Made by a program: the position numbers and the translations under genes. This document shows positions 1-9,673 of a stretch of 64,000 nucleotides of DNA, one piece after another. Positions within the stretch are counted from its first letter, which is position 1. Every line of letters starts with the position of its first letter. Source of the DNA: CAYUMU01 sp964445985 (GTDB lineage: Bacteria > Planctomycetota > Planctomycetia > Pirellulales > S012-138); assembly GCA_964445985.1 (NCBI GenBank), contig CAYUMU010000010.1, positions 43,338-107,337 on the forward strand, read 5' to 3'. A model generated the notes under the pieces. The model was given only the letters and a program-made list of their open reading frames with translations. It searched no databases and was not told the DNA's origin.

Positions 1-988
1 TGTCGGGGTCGAGTTTGAGGGCCGCGTCCACGTCTTCCAGGGCCTTCTCGTGCTTGCCCAACTGCTGGTGAGCCCCGGCCCTGAGCAACAACACCTCGGG
101 CTGCGGCGGGATCAACGTGAGGGTTTTGTTGAGATCGTCCAACGAGCCTTGGCCGTCGCCTTTGAGCAAGCGAGCCCGAGCGCGGTAAAAGTACGAGGCC
201 GGCGCGCCGGGCGCGGCTTCAATGGTTTTGGTAAAGGCCGCCTCGGCCTCGGCGAATTTCTTCAGCGAAGCCAGCGTGAGCCCCTTCAACTCGTGGAGTG
301 CCGGTTGTTCGTCTTCGTCGGCCAGGGCCAGCGCGGCTTCCACGTCTTCCAAAGCGCCTTGGCCATCGCCCTGCCGCAGGCGAAAGGTCGCCCGAGCGCT
401 GCGGGCTTCCAGGTCGCCGGGCGAAGCCTTGATGGCCGCGTCGTAGTCGGCCTTGCGGCTGGCGTCGTCTTCGCTGATTTCGGCGCGGGCCGTCAGGGCC
501 TGGGCCAGCAGGGTCGGTTGGTCCTCGCCCAGCTTGATCGCCGCATTCAAAGCGGCCACGGCCTTCCGCTTATCGCCACCGGGCAACGATTGCAGCTTGC
601 CCAGCAAGAACTGGCCTTCAATCGAGTCGGGCAATAGCCTGGTAGCCCGTTCGAGATCTTGCTGCGACATCTCGCGCAGGCGAATCATTTGTTGCACCTG
701 CTGGGCATCGGTCGGCACGCCGGTCAGCACCGGGCGGGCCAACTGGGTGCCACGCTCCACCAGGGCCGAAGCCAGAAAACCTTCGCAGAAGGTCTTGTTC
801 TCGCCCGTCATGCCGGCCTCGAGGGCCTTGTCGCACAGCTCAATCACCTCGGTCAGCTTTCGCAGGCTGTCGGCCTGAAACCGCAGCCCCACGGCTTCGT
901 CGAAGAACTTTTGCCCAGGATCGTCGGCTTGCGCGGGCGCCAACCCAAGCAGGGGAAGCAGGATCATTCCGCAGAGAGCGATACGCAT
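1..988 (-). CDS. Secreted TPR-repeat protein (3' end beyond window)
   Basis: The minus-strand frame is open from the ATG at 988 to the window edge, so about 329 residues are visible and the C-terminus is missing. A signal peptide is clear (Met-Arg, then a Leu-rich core ending Ala-Pro-Ala-Gln-Ala). The rest is regularly spaced helical pairs with Ala/Leu/Glu-rich TPR signatures such as ALEDVEAALALADEDE and AEAAFTKTIEAAPGAPASYF, indicating a periplasmic or surface scaffolding protein. The start is set by GGAGGAGC about 7 bases before the ATG. The partners are unknown; the TPR call rests on repeat spacing only. Confidence 0.85.
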   Translation of the reverse strand, partial: MRIALCGMILLPLLGLAPAQADDPGQKFFDEAVGLRFQADSLRKLTEVIELCDKALEAGMTGENKTFCEGFLASALVERGTQLARPVLTGVPTDAQQVQQMIRLREMSQQDLERATRLLPDSIEGQFLLGKLQSLPGGDKRKAVAALNAAIKLGEDQPTLLAQALTARAEISEDDASRKADYDAAIKASPGDLEARSARATFRLRQGDGQGALEDVEAALALADEDEQPALHELKGLTLASLKKFAEAEAAFTKTIEAAPGAPASYFYRARARLLKGDGQGSLDDLNKTLTLIPPQPEVLLLRAGAHQQLGKHEKALEDVDAALKLDPD

Positions 989-1450
989 GACAAAGCTCCT
1001 CCGTCGAGCTTGGCCGCCAGTCGGTTGAACTGAGCGGGTATATATGGCGGGACAAGTACAGGGGACAGCGCGGTACATGCCAGGCAGCCGCACCCACTTG
1101 GGTTTTGTTTTCTTACCCGACCACAAGGCGCGGGCCGCAAATCTTACGCAATCGCGTCAGTTTGCGCGTTCAGCGTATTGCGCGGGGCTGCTCGCGTAAA
1201 TAGGAATTGCCAGTTGGGGCGTTTATGCGGGTTGCGCGGCACCCGTGGCTGGCCCACCAGGAATGGGAACGAGGAAGGGGGCAGCAGGAGGCTCCGCGGG
1301 CGGGCGAGGGAGCGAAACAAACTCCGCTGGGTTCCGCTGAACTCCCCCAGCAGCGGTTTGACCACCGCGATTTCCGGCGGTAGCTTGAATGGGTAGCGCT
1401 CCTTCCTGTTTTCCCAAACCAACGGGGCGCGCGGCCTGAGGCAGCTTGCG
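989..1450. other. Intergenic region between divergent genes
   Basis: About 460 bases separate the leftward TPR gene from the rightward acetyltransferase gene. Short frames here have no start signal or recognisable protein. It presumably holds both promoters, but I could not pick a convincing -35/-10 pair. Confidence 0.5.
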
Positions 1451-2008
1451 GTGATGGTGCTCACCTATTTCAAGCGTTTCCGCATGGAGATCGACCTGCG
1501 CGATCGAGAGCTGGCGGTTCCGTCGCCTCCGTCCGGGTACGTGCTTATTCCTTGGGATGCGGCCCTGCTCAAGGCGCACGCCGAGGCCAAGTTCCGCAGC
1601 TTTCAAAATGAGATCGACGCCAACGTGTTTCCCTGCCTGGGAGACCGGCAAGGTTGCCAGCGGCTGATGGCCGACATTTCCGCCAAAGAAGGCTTCTTGC
1701 CGCGCGCCACGTGGCTGCTCCGTTACGATGGCGGCTATCGACGACAATTCTGCGGAACCGTGCAGGGCATTTGCGATCATTCCCAGGCCGGCTGGATTCA
1801 AAACCTGGGCGTTGCTCCCGAACATCGCGGACTGGGGCTCGGCACCGTGCTGCTCATGCAAGCCCTGGCGGGGTTTCAAGCAGCCGGGCTGGGGCGCGCC
1901 TATCTCGAAGTCACCGCCCAAAACGATGCCGCCATCCGGCTCTATCAACGGCTGGGGTTTGCCAAGGCCCGCACGGTTTATAAAGCCGTGGAAGTGCTCA
2001 CCGATTGA
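1451..2008 (+). CDS. GNAT-family N-acetyltransferase
   Basis: About 185 residues. The C-terminal half carries the acetyl-CoA binding signature of the GNAT fold: a beta strand (WIQNLGVAPEHRG), the pyrophosphate loop HRGLGLGT, and the late motif NDAAIRLYQRLGF that closes the fold. The substrate cannot be told from sequence; small-molecule, peptide or ribosomal N-acetylation are all possible. Starts at 1451 (GTG), 1454 (ATG) and 1484 (ATG) are all possible; an in-frame stop at 1394 limits further extension. The gene stands alone, and a group II intron remnant follows its stop codon. Confidence 0.85.
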   Translation: MMVLTYFKRFRMEIDLRDRELAVPSPPSGYVLIPWDAALLKAHAEAKFRSFQNEIDANVFPCLGDRQGCQRLMADISAKEGFLPRATWLLRYDGGYRRQFCGTVQGICDHSQAGWIQNLGVAPEHRGLGLGTVLLMQALAGFQAAGLGRAYLEVTAQNDAAIRLYQRLGFAKARTVYKAVEVLTD

Positions 2009-2080
2009 CGGCGCCGGTGATGCTTGGCCGAAACGCCCAAACCTCGTGGCACGGGCGTTCCCGACCTGAATCCGACAGTG

Positions 2081-2409
2081 GTAACTGCGTTCCCGTGAGG
2101 GAGGGTGGAGAGCAACCTGAGGAGAACGACCAGTCCGTAACGCAAGTGAACTACTCGTTTCGCGGCAAACTTCGGTTCCCGCGTAAACCGAGCAACGCCC
2201 AAGAACGCGATCGGATTCGGTCGCTGACGCCCCGCCGTTCGGGCGCATCGTTGGAGACCATGAGCATGGACTTTACAGCCTGAGTGCGGCCCATGCCCGC
2301 CTTGTCCAAAGCACGGGAACCTACTGACCGGAAAGCCGCATGCGGGAAAACCGCCCGTACGGTTTGGAGGGAGAGGAGCCCGAAACCAAGCGGGCTTCCC
2401 TACCCCTAT
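2081..2409 (+). mobile_element. Group II intron remnant, 3' end with domains V and VI
   Basis: Positions 2332-2365 match the 34-nt catalytic domain V: AAAGCCGCA on the left pairs with TACGGTTT on the right, with the AGC triad, a GAAA-type loop and a CG bulge before TACGG. A domain VI-like stem follows (GAGCCCG pairing with CGGGCTT), and the sequence ends CCCTAT at 2409, fitting the AY 3' end of group II introns. Upstream, 2081-2160 (GTGAGGGAGGGTGGAGAGC, GTAACGCAAGTGAAC) resembles domain I of bacterial introns by memory. No reverse transcriptase frame is present, so this is an ORF-less or deleted copy. The 5' limit is uncertain. Confidence 0.7.
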
Positions 2410-2417
2410 CGGTGGTT

Positions 2418-3662
2418 TTAGCGGCGCAGCGATTCTGGCAGTGGTCGTTTCACCAGCGGTTCTTGGCCCAGGCCGTAGGTGTCGCGCCAGTGCATGTAGC
2501 GGAAGAGGGCGCGGAGCATGGCGAGCGAGCGCTGGCGCTGGTCGGGTTCTTTCAGGTGGTGATCGTAGCCCATGGTGGAGATGGTGGGGTGGCCATGAAT
2601 GATGTCGTCGATGACGAGGGTGACGCCATCGTTGGGGCCGTACTTGCGAAGTCGTTTGTAGCCGTCTTCGGTGCCTTCGCCAATGTGGCCTGAAAGGGGG
2701 ACGGCGACGTAATTGACCACGGCCAGGTGGGGATCGGGCGGGCGGCTACAGGCGAAATCGGCCCGCCGCACATCGGTTCGCAAGCTGTCCACGGCGTCGA
2801 TGGCGCCAATGTGCTTGGCCCACAGAATGAGTTTGGTGAGGCAGCGGAGGGGCGGGTCGGAGAATTCGTTGGCCAGGGGCGTGCCGCGGGGCGTGCCCAC
2901 CACGTTCACCCAGCCGCGCACGTGGGTGGTTTCGGCGGGCGAGAGCAACCGGCCGAGCGCGTGATAAACCTCGGCCCCGCCGCGGCTGGCCGAGAACAGC
3001 ACAATTTGCTGGCCCTGTTGCCGGAAGCAGCGAATGGCGTTGGCCACCAGGCAGGCGTTCTGTTCCACCACGCCCACGTCTTGGGTTCGCACCACGAACG
3101 ACTTCCAGCCGAACTGGGCCAGGTATTGCCGCTGAATGCCAAAATCGCCGTTCAGTTCCGGCTTGCTTTCCCAGAATGCCCCCGGCACGACCACCAGCAC
3201 CATGTCTTTGAAGTTGTGCGGCACGTCGATGGGTTCGGAACAAGGATCGATTTGGATCCGCAGCATTTCTTCTTCAAAAAAAGTGCGATACGGCTCGGCG
3301 TAGGGGTCTTCGTACACCAGCTTTTCGGCCAGCAGCAGCGTGGCGAAGTCGGGGGAAAAGTTATGGGAGAGGGCTTGCAACTGGCCGCGCGAGGGGAAAC
3401 CGGGCGGCAGCGAGGCCCTGGCGGCGGTAATATCGGCATCGACGCGCGGGTTGGCCTGAATGTTGTTGCGGTAGTTATTCAGGTAGTACTGAGCCCAGGT
3501 GGAATCGGTGCAGGTGGAAACGTAAGTTTCGCCCATCAACCCCGCGGCCGGATAGCACGGGATTTCGTCCTGCTGTTGATGCAAGCAGCAACCGCTCACT
3601 GCCAAGAGCAGTGCCAGCACGCCGCCGAGGCCGTGGCGATGTTGCGGTCGGATAGGGTACAT
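2418..3662 (-). CDS. Predicted lipoprotein with alpha/beta-hydrolase-like fold
   Basis: About 414 residues from the ATG at 3662. The N-terminus is a lipoprotein signal: Leu-rich segment followed by AVSGC, with the modified Cys near residue 24. A hydrophobic strand and nucleophile-elbow-like sequence (QQIVLFSASRGGAEVYHAL) and a later HGH-containing stretch near the C-terminus suggest an alpha/beta hydrolase, though the canonical GxSxG is replaced by SxSxG. Earlier in-frame ATGs (up to 3872) would bury the signal peptide, so the start at 3662 is preferred. Its stop lies 9 bases from the intron 3' end, so that intron was probably inserted next to, not in, this gene. Confidence 0.7.
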   Translation of the reverse strand: MYPIRPQHRHGLGGVLALLLAVSGCCLHQQQDEIPCYPAAGLMGETYVSTCTDSTWAQYYLNNYRNNIQANPRVDADITAARASLPPGFPSRGQLQALSHNFSPDFATLLLAEKLVYEDPYAEPYRTFFEEEMLRIQIDPCSEPIDVPHNFKDMVLVVVPGAFWESKPELNGDFGIQRQYLAQFGWKSFVVRTQDVGVVEQNACLVANAIRCFRQQGQQIVLFSASRGGAEVYHALGRLLSPAETTHVRGWVNVVGTPRGTPLANEFSDPPLRCLTKLILWAKHIGAIDAVDSLRTDVRRADFACSRPPDPHLAVVNYVAVPLSGHIGEGTEDGYKRLRKYGPNDGVTLVIDDIIHGHPTISTMGYDHHLKEPDQRQRSLAMLRALFRYMHWRDTYGLGQEPLVKRPLPESLRR

Positions 3663-3945
3663 CCGAAGTTCAGAATCGATGGACAAAGCGTTACCAGCCG
3701 CGGTATGGACCGCGATCGCGGGTCGGAATGCGCGCCGCGTTCGCTGGGTCGTAACAGAAGTAGCGGCCGCGCCGCAGGCGCCAACCATACCATCCATATC
3801 GAACGAACCGGCAGGCGCGTTGCCCGATTCCCACGGGCGCGGCAGAGGGTTCGCAGGCCGAAAGCTGGGCACTTTGAGAACAACCGGCTTGACCGGTCTA
3901 AATTGCCTGGCTGGGAAGGAGGGGTTGGTGGTTGGTGCGGTCTGG

Positions 3946-4707
3946 TTAGCTTTTGGCGGGAGGATTGCTCAGGAACGGTTGCCGCAGGGTGAAGGCCACC
4001 AGGTCTTGCACGCCGATGGTTTTGGCGCTGGTGAACAGTTCGCCCGCCAAAAAACCGGCCGCCGAGCCGTGATGCAGGGCCGTGGCCTTAACTCGCTCTA
4101 GCACATGGTCTTTGGCGGGCGGAAACTGGGTTTGGTAGCAGCGCACGGCGGCCAGTTTCAGGTCGAGGGTGTCGCTGATATCGGTGACCACGTGCCCCGC
4201 GCCGGGCGGCAACTCCAGCGAGCCCAGGGCCAGGGAGTAAAACCACTGGGCAGCAATGGTATGCACCGGCAAGTGGTCGAAGTGGGCGTCCCACTTGGAA
4301 AGCCGCGAGTAGAAGATGGCGGCGTCGGTAATTTGCATGGCCTGCCAATGGTCTGGCGAAGCTAGCGGAGTTTTGTCGGCAAAACCGATTACGATTTTGG
4401 GGCGATATTTGCGGAATTCTTTGGCCAGGGCCACGCGCGATTCAAAGCTATCGAACAGCCGGCGGTTGGGCAGATCGAGCGTGATCCGGACCTGCACGCC
4501 CAGAATTTCCGCCGCTTGCCGGGCTTCTTCCAAGCGAACCTCGGGACCCGGCGAAAGCGGCGTCGGCTCGCCGTCGGTGAGGTCGATAATGCCAACGCGA
4601 TAGCCTTGCCGGACCAGCCGGGCCAGGGTGCCGCCACAGGCAATTTCCACATCGTCTGGATGCGCTCCCACGGCGATGACATCGAGGCGAGGGAACTCTT
4701 CCGGCAT
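3946..4707 (-). CDS. PIG-L family deacetylase (BshB1-like)
   Basis: 253 residues with the zinc-binding AHPDD motif at residues 15-19 near the N-terminus and the downstream SPDHWQA segment that supplies further ligands. The family includes GlcNAc-PI de-N-acetylase and the bacillithiol enzyme BshB1 (N-acetylglucosaminyl-L-malate deacetylase); the internal layout (DLTDGEPTP, LDLPNRRL, RKYRPKIVIGF) is closest to BshB1 by recall. No other bacillithiol gene is seen nearby, so the physiological substrate is inferred. The neighbour downstream in the genome, a NagA-like amidohydrolase on the same strand, is compatible with amino-sugar chemistry. Confidence 0.85.
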   Translation of the reverse strand: MPEEFPRLDVIAVGAHPDDVEIACGGTLARLVRQGYRVGIIDLTDGEPTPLSPGPEVRLEEARQAAEILGVQVRITLDLPNRRLFDSFESRVALAKEFRKYRPKIVIGFADKTPLASPDHWQAMQITDAAIFYSRLSKWDAHFDHLPVHTIAAQWFYSLALGSLELPPGAGHVVTDISDTLDLKLAAVRCYQTQFPPAKDHVLERVKATALHHGSAAGFLAGELFTSAKTIGVQDLVAFTLRQPFLSNPPAKS

Positions 4708-4886
4708 CAGATCAACTCCCAGGAAGCGGGTGCGAGGTCCATGGCGTGCTTCTCAACATAACGGTAAACGCCAGGATGCCAAAGCGGGCAGGTTGACGCA
4801 ACTTCCGGTTGCTTTGCCTGGTTCCAGGTTTTGCATGCTTACGCCGGGGGGCGTAAGACATGGCACCCAAGTTGGGTTGCTCGTTG

Positions 4887-6101
4887 CTAGTTGAAGTGGC
4901 ATTCCACGCCGGCGGTGAAGACCCGCTGGGCGCGCAGATCGCTGGAAAGGATCACCAGGTCGGCCCGTTTGCCGACTTCCAGGCTGCCAACTTCGTGGGC
5001 AATGCCGGTGCGCTGAGCCGGGGTGAGGCTGGCCATCCGCACGGCGTGGGCCACGCCGGCCGTGGTTTGCTCGACCATGGTGCGAACCATGTGATCCATG
5101 CCGACCACGCTACTGGCCAGGCCCGTGCCCGAGGGCATGCGGCCGACGCGGCCGTCGCTGAGGAGGGGCTCGCCCGTATCGCGAGGGCCGATGATGTATT
5201 CGCCGGGGGGCATGCCCAGGGCCCGATTGCAGTCGGTCACCAGGCAGAGCCGTTCGACGCCCTTCATGCGATAGGCAAACTCGAGCAACTCGGGCGAGAG
5301 ATGGCAGCCGTCGGCAATCACCTCGGTGCTCATTTCGGGGTACATGAGCACGAACTCGGCCATCGAGCCTTGCATGGGTTCTTGGAAGCGGTCGCGGACG
5401 CTGCGGACATTGCTCATGGCGCACCAGAAGTGGTCCACGTGCCGCATGCCGGCCTCGTAAGCCTTGCGCATTTCGGTCCAAGACGAATTGGAATGCCCAC
5501 ACGTGGCCAGGCAGCCGGCGGCCGTGGCGGCGCGGTAGAAGTCTTCGGCCCCCGGCAGTTCGGCAGCACAGGTGGCCACCTTGATAATGCCCCGTTCGAA
5601 GGCGGCCAGGTATTCGCGCGGATCGGGATTGCGCTCGTAGCCGCGGGGGTGCGCGCCGATTTTATCGGAGGCAAAGTAAGGACCGTACAAGTGCACGCCG
5701 GCCAGGTGAGCGTGATCGCCCGGCTGCCAGTCGCGCTGCACCTGTTCGCAGGCGGCGAGCATCTCGGCGATTTGCCGCGGCGTGCCGGTGGTGGTGGTGG
5801 GAAAGATGGACGTGGTGCCGTGGCGGGTGTGGCCGCGAATGGCGGTGCGAACCGAGTCGGCGTCGCCATCCATGAAGTCGCGGCCCAGCGCCCCGTGCAC
5901 GTGCTGATCGACAAAGCCGGGGGCGATGTAGCCGCCGCCGGCATGCACGTGCTCGGCCTCCGGCGGGAAGGTTCCTTCCAGCTCTTGCTCGCTGCCCACG
6001 GCCACAATGCGGCCGGCCTGGCAAACCAGGGCGCCCTGTTCGAGCAGGCTGTCGGGCAACACCAGGGTGCCGCCCTGCACTACGAGAGACGTGGGGGACA
6101 T
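4887..6101 (-). CDS. NagA-like amidohydrolase (N-acetylglucosamine-6-phosphate deacetylase family)
   Basis: About 404 residues from the ATG at 6101 (MSPTSLVVQ); an upstream frame extension has no start signal. Amidohydrolase features: PGFVDQHVHG with the HxH metal pair at 67 and 69, the GHSNSS and HVDHFWCAMS segments, and LVTDCNRALG with the catalytic Asp. In characterised NagA the sequence HLEGP supplies a metal-binding Glu; here it reads HLYGP, so that Glu is Tyr, and the usual HLYNAM is HFWCAM. It is therefore a divergent paralogue and may not deacetylate GlcNAc-6-P. It follows the PVC-type dehydrogenase on the same strand. Confidence 0.8.
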   Translation of the reverse strand: MSPTSLVVQGGTLVLPDSLLEQGALVCQAGRIVAVGSEQELEGTFPPEAEHVHAGGGYIAPGFVDQHVHGALGRDFMDGDADSVRTAIRGHTRHGTTSIFPTTTTGTPRQIAEMLAACEQVQRDWQPGDHAHLAGVHLYGPYFASDKIGAHPRGYERNPDPREYLAAFERGIIKVATCAAELPGAEDFYRAATAAGCLATCGHSNSSWTEMRKAYEAGMRHVDHFWCAMSNVRSVRDRFQEPMQGSMAEFVLMYPEMSTEVIADGCHLSPELLEFAYRMKGVERLCLVTDCNRALGMPPGEYIIGPRDTGEPLLSDGRVGRMPSGTGLASSVVGMDHMVRTMVEQTTAGVAHAVRMASLTPAQRTGIAHEVGSLEVGKRADLVILSSDLRAQRVFTAGVECHFN

Positions 6102-6163
6102 GCGCGGGCCAAGGTTAGGTGACGAGGAATTCTTGCCTGGGGGGACGATGGTTGGCTTCGCGG

Positions 6164-9100
6164 TTACTTGCCGGTGACCATTTGCACCTGGGCCGGCGAG
6201 CCGGCCACGTCTTGCAGCTCGCAGTGCAGGGCGTCGTGACGCTGCTCGCGGTCGATGGCGAACACCCATTGCCGGCGGCCGCGGGGAAGATCGAGTGCCA
6301 GTGTTTCTGAAAGTTCGATGGGGGCGCCGTCGAGCCAGGCGGTGAGCCCCGTGGTGGAATTGAACTTGAGCCGCACCGGCCCCGCCGTGGAAACATCGAG
6401 CTCGAACCGCACAAAACCAAAGGGCTGGGCGCGGCCGGGAATCTGATGCACGGGCAGGTCAGCCAGCGGCAAATCGCCGGCCACGCGGCTGTAGGCGGGC
6501 GTCCAGGTGAACTCGGGCTGGCTGCTGGCCAGGCTATGGAAGCTGGTGCGGCGGAGCACGAACAGGGCTTCGGGCGTGGGTTGCAGGGTTTCCCAGCGAC
6601 GCACCAGCCGCGCCGTGTTCACCGCGAACGAGCCATCGACCTTGCCCAGTTCCGACAGGAAGCGCACCAGATCGACCAGTTCGGCCCGGGTGAGATTGTC
6701 GGAAAGCCCCGCGGGCATCAGCGAACGGCCGGGGGCCTGTTGGTCGATGCGATCGAGGGGAATCGCCACATCGCGATCTTCGGCGTCGCGGAGGACTAGC
6801 TCGCGGTCGGTCTGGCGGACCTTGATGCCGGTATGGATGCGGCCTTCGTCGGTGCTGACCACGAGCGAATGGTAGTTTTCTTTGACCGCCTTGTTGGGTT
6901 GCAGCAACGAGTCAATCAGATAGTCAATTTGAGCGCTCGCGCCCAGGCTCACCAGGTCGGGCCCCACCCGGCCGCCGGCGCCGCCGATGGCGTGGCACTG
7001 GAAGCAGAGTTGATCCTTGCGGCGGAAGACCACCTCGCCCCGAGCGGCATCGCCCGTGGCGAGCACTTCTTGCACCAGCGCTTTCATTTCTTCGGGCGAC
7101 AGTTCCACCGGCCCCGCGGTGATATGGCCGGCGGTGGTGAGGGCGGCAATCAGGCCATCGTGGGCGCGGCCCGTGCTGCGAGCCAGGCGCAGGCCGAGCT
7201 TGGCCATATCGGCCGGCAGTTCGATTCCGGCCAGCGCGGCTTCCAACGCCGCCGGCCCTTTTTTATTGGTCAGAAAGGCTTGGAACACCTGGTTGGCCTG
7301 TTGCTCTTGGAACTGGCCGGAGGCCAGCAGGCGGGCGGCGTGGGTGGCCGCCAATTGAGGTTTGAGTTCGGCCAGCGCGGTCAGGGCCAGCGATTGCACC
7401 GCCGGATCGTCCGGGGCAGGGGCGAGGTTGCCTGAGGGTTCGATGAGTTGTTGGCAAATCGACTCGGCCTGGGCGGCATCCAACTGCTGCAAGCTTTCGA
7501 GGGCCGCTTGCCGCAGGGGGAGCGATGTATCGGTTCCCGTGGCCAGGGAGGCGAGCACGGCGGGGGCCCCGGGAAGTTTCCATGCGCCGCAAGCCGAGGC
7601 GACGGCAGCCCTGAGGGACTCGGGCTGCTCGGCATCGTCAAGGATGCGCAGCACCGCGGATAGATCGCCGGCGGGTTTCACGCCGCGGCGCGAGGCGGCT
7701 TCGGCCAGGGCGGCGAACAGCCCGGCGCGGGTAGCGGTGGCCTGATCCGCGTCCAGGGCCAGTTCGAGCACGGTCTTCAGTTCGCCGGCCGCGCCGAGCG
7801 CCGTCACCAGAGACAGCAACCCCGCCTGTTGGGCGGGGGGCACCATCCCCTTTCGCAGCAGGTCCATCAGCGGGGCCACCACCGCCGGCGAGCCCACCGA
7901 TTCCAGCGCAAAAACCAGGTGCGCCACGCGGCCATCGAACGACAGCTCGCCTTGCCGCAGGGCGGGAATCCAATTGGTTTCAAGGCCGCGGGCCGTGTTC
8001 CACAGCGCGTAGTCCAGGAACCGATCGATGGGCTGGTCGAGTGCCCGCATGGCAATTTCCACTGCCCTGGGTTCGGTGGAAGCCGCCAGGGCCGTGACGG
8101 CTTCTAACCGCACGCGGGGATGGTCGTCGCTCACCAGCCGGGCCAGCAGTTCTTGGGATTGCACCATTTGATGCTGCCAGTCGCTGAGCACCCGCGTGGC
8201 CGCGGCGCGAATGTTGGCATCGGGGCTGCGAGTAAGAGCCGTCAGCAACCGGGGCTCGACATGCCGTAGCGATTGATAAACCCAGAGGGCTTCGAGCCGA
8301 TACAGATCGTAGGCCGGGTCGTGGCGATCGAGCCGCGATACAAAGCGGGCCAGGTCGGGAAGGACTTCGACTCCCCGCTCTTGCAACACGCGGCGAGCCT
8401 GCTGGCGGGTGAAGTTCTCGGGCGACTTGAGGGCTTCGAGCACTTGCGGCGTGGGCACGCCAACCAGCCGCGGCTGCTGGACCAGCGGGCGGTCTTTGCA
8501 GGTTACGCGCCAGATGCGTCCATGCGTGCGATCGCGGCGTTCGTCGCGGAAATCGACTTCGCCATGCTGGATGATGGGGTTGTACCAATCGGCAATGTAC
8601 AGCGCGCCGTCGGGACCCATCGCAATGTCGATCGGCCGGAATGCCACGTGGTTGGACTTGATGAGTTCCACCTGCTCGCGCGAGGCAAAGCCCGAGCCGT
8701 CTTCGCTGAGCACGAACCGGCAAACGCGGTGTCCGCGAAAGTCGGCCGTGATGGCGTTGCCTTGCCAGTCGTCGGGGAAATGGCGGCCTGAGATGATTTC
8801 CAGACCGCAGTGCTTGGGCGAGCCGGGGTTGAGGCCTTTGACAATTCGCCGAGCGCCGGGCGACGACACGTAGGTCGCGCCGGGGAACAGGTAGTTGATG
8901 CCTTCGCCATAGGCGCCGTCGGTGGCGAACTGCGTGCCGTATTGATTGAACTGGTGCCCCCAGGGATTCACAAAGCCGCGGGCCAGCACGCCGAGCTTGA
9001 GCGTTTCGGGCTGGAACCGCCAAATGCCGCCACCGCCCAAACGCTTCACGCCGTGCGGCGTTTCGATATGGCTATGGATATAGATGGACTGGTTGAAGTG

Positions 9101-9673
9101 CAGGCAGCCGTCGGGCCCCCAGCGAAAGGTATGCACGATGTGATGGGTGTCTTCGGTGCCAAAGCCGGAGAGAACGACCCGCTCTTGGTCGGCGCGGCCG
9201 TCTCCGTTCGTATCGCGAAGATGCAGCAGGTCGGTGCTGCCGGCCACGTAGGCTCCGCCGTCTCCCGGGGCAACGCCGGTGGGGATGAGGAGACCTTCGG
9301 CAAAGACGGTGGTTTTGTCGGCCTGGCCGTCGTGGTTGCGATCTTCGAGCACGATGATCTTGTCGTTGGCTGGCTCGCCGGGCTTGATTTGCGGGTAGGT
9401 TTCGCTGGTGGCCACCCACAGCCGGCCTTGGGCGTCCCAATTCATTTGAATGGGTTTGGCCAGCAGGGGATCGGCGGCGAAGAGGTTGACTTCGAAGCCT
9501 TCGGCCAGTTGGAACGACTGCTGTTCGAGGTCGGGGTTGGCGTCGGGGATTTCGGTGAGATTACGTTGGGCCTGGGCCTGGCCGGTAAAGACGAGGACGG
9601 CCCAAGGCAATCCCCAACCCAGCAAGGCGAGGGGTCGCCAGCCCAAGAAAACGGAAGAAAGGAGCGAGCTCAT
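6164..9673 (-). CDS. PVC-type membrane-bound dehydrogenase with HEAT repeats and cytochrome c domain
   Basis: About 1,169 residues. Order of parts: signal/anchor (hydrophobic 10-35), a six-bladed propeller of the sugar/sorbosone dehydrogenase type (FEVNLFAADPLLAKPIQM onward, Asp-Gly Ca-like loops DRNHDGQADK and DTNGDGRADQ), a long HEAT-repeat stretch, a cytochrome c domain with the haem site CFQCH, and a C-terminal beta-sandwich. This arrangement is abundant in planctomycetes; it probably oxidises a sugar or alcohol in the periplasm and passes electrons to the haem. The ATG at 9709 is an alternative start; neither has a good ribosome site. Confidence 0.9.
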   Translation of the reverse strand: MSSLLSSVFLGWRPLALLGWGLPWAVLVFTGQAQAQRNLTEIPDANPDLEQQSFQLAEGFEVNLFAADPLLAKPIQMNWDAQGRLWVATSETYPQIKPGEPANDKIIVLEDRNHDGQADKTTVFAEGLLIPTGVAPGDGGAYVAGSTDLLHLRDTNGDGRADQERVVLSGFGTEDTHHIVHTFRWGPDGCLHFNQSIYIHSHIETPHGVKRLGGGGIWRFQPETLKLGVLARGFVNPWGHQFNQYGTQFATDGAYGEGINYLFPGATYVSSPGARRIVKGLNPGSPKHCGLEIISGRHFPDDWQGNAITADFRGHRVCRFVLSEDGSGFASREQVELIKSNHVAFRPIDIAMGPDGALYIADWYNPIIQHGEVDFRDERRDRTHGRIWRVTCKDRPLVQQPRLVGVPTPQVLEALKSPENFTRQQARRVLQERGVEVLPDLARFVSRLDRHDPAYDLYRLEALWVYQSLRHVEPRLLTALTRSPDANIRAAATRVLSDWQHQMVQSQELLARLVSDDHPRVRLEAVTALAASTEPRAVEIAMRALDQPIDRFLDYALWNTARGLETNWIPALRQGELSFDGRVAHLVFALESVGSPAVVAPLMDLLRKGMVPPAQQAGLLSLVTALGAAGELKTVLELALDADQATATRAGLFAALAEAASRRGVKPAGDLSAVLRILDDAEQPESLRAAVASACGAWKLPGAPAVLASLATGTDTSLPLRQAALESLQQLDAAQAESICQQLIEPSGNLAPAPDDPAVQSLALTALAELKPQLAATHAARLLASGQFQEQQANQVFQAFLTNKKGPAALEAALAGIELPADMAKLGLRLARSTGRAHDGLIAALTTAGHITAGPVELSPEEMKALVQEVLATGDAARGEVVFRRKDQLCFQCHAIGGAGGRVGPDLVSLGASAQIDYLIDSLLQPNKAVKENYHSLVVSTDEGRIHTGIKVRQTDRELVLRDAEDRDVAIPLDRIDQQAPGRSLMPAGLSDNLTRAELVDLVRFLSELGKVDGSFAVNTARLVRRWETLQPTPEALFVLRRTSFHSLASSQPEFTWTPAYSRVAGDLPLADLPVHQIPGRAQPFGFVRFELDVSTAGPVRLKFNSTTGLTAWLDGAPIELSETLALDLPRGRRQWVFAIDREQRHDALHCELQDVAGSPAQVQMVTGK

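Noticed and set aside
4860..6122. Long plus-strand frame opposite the NagA-like gene
   Set aside because: The same kind of antisense shadow, Gly/Ala/His-rich, without any recognisable domain.
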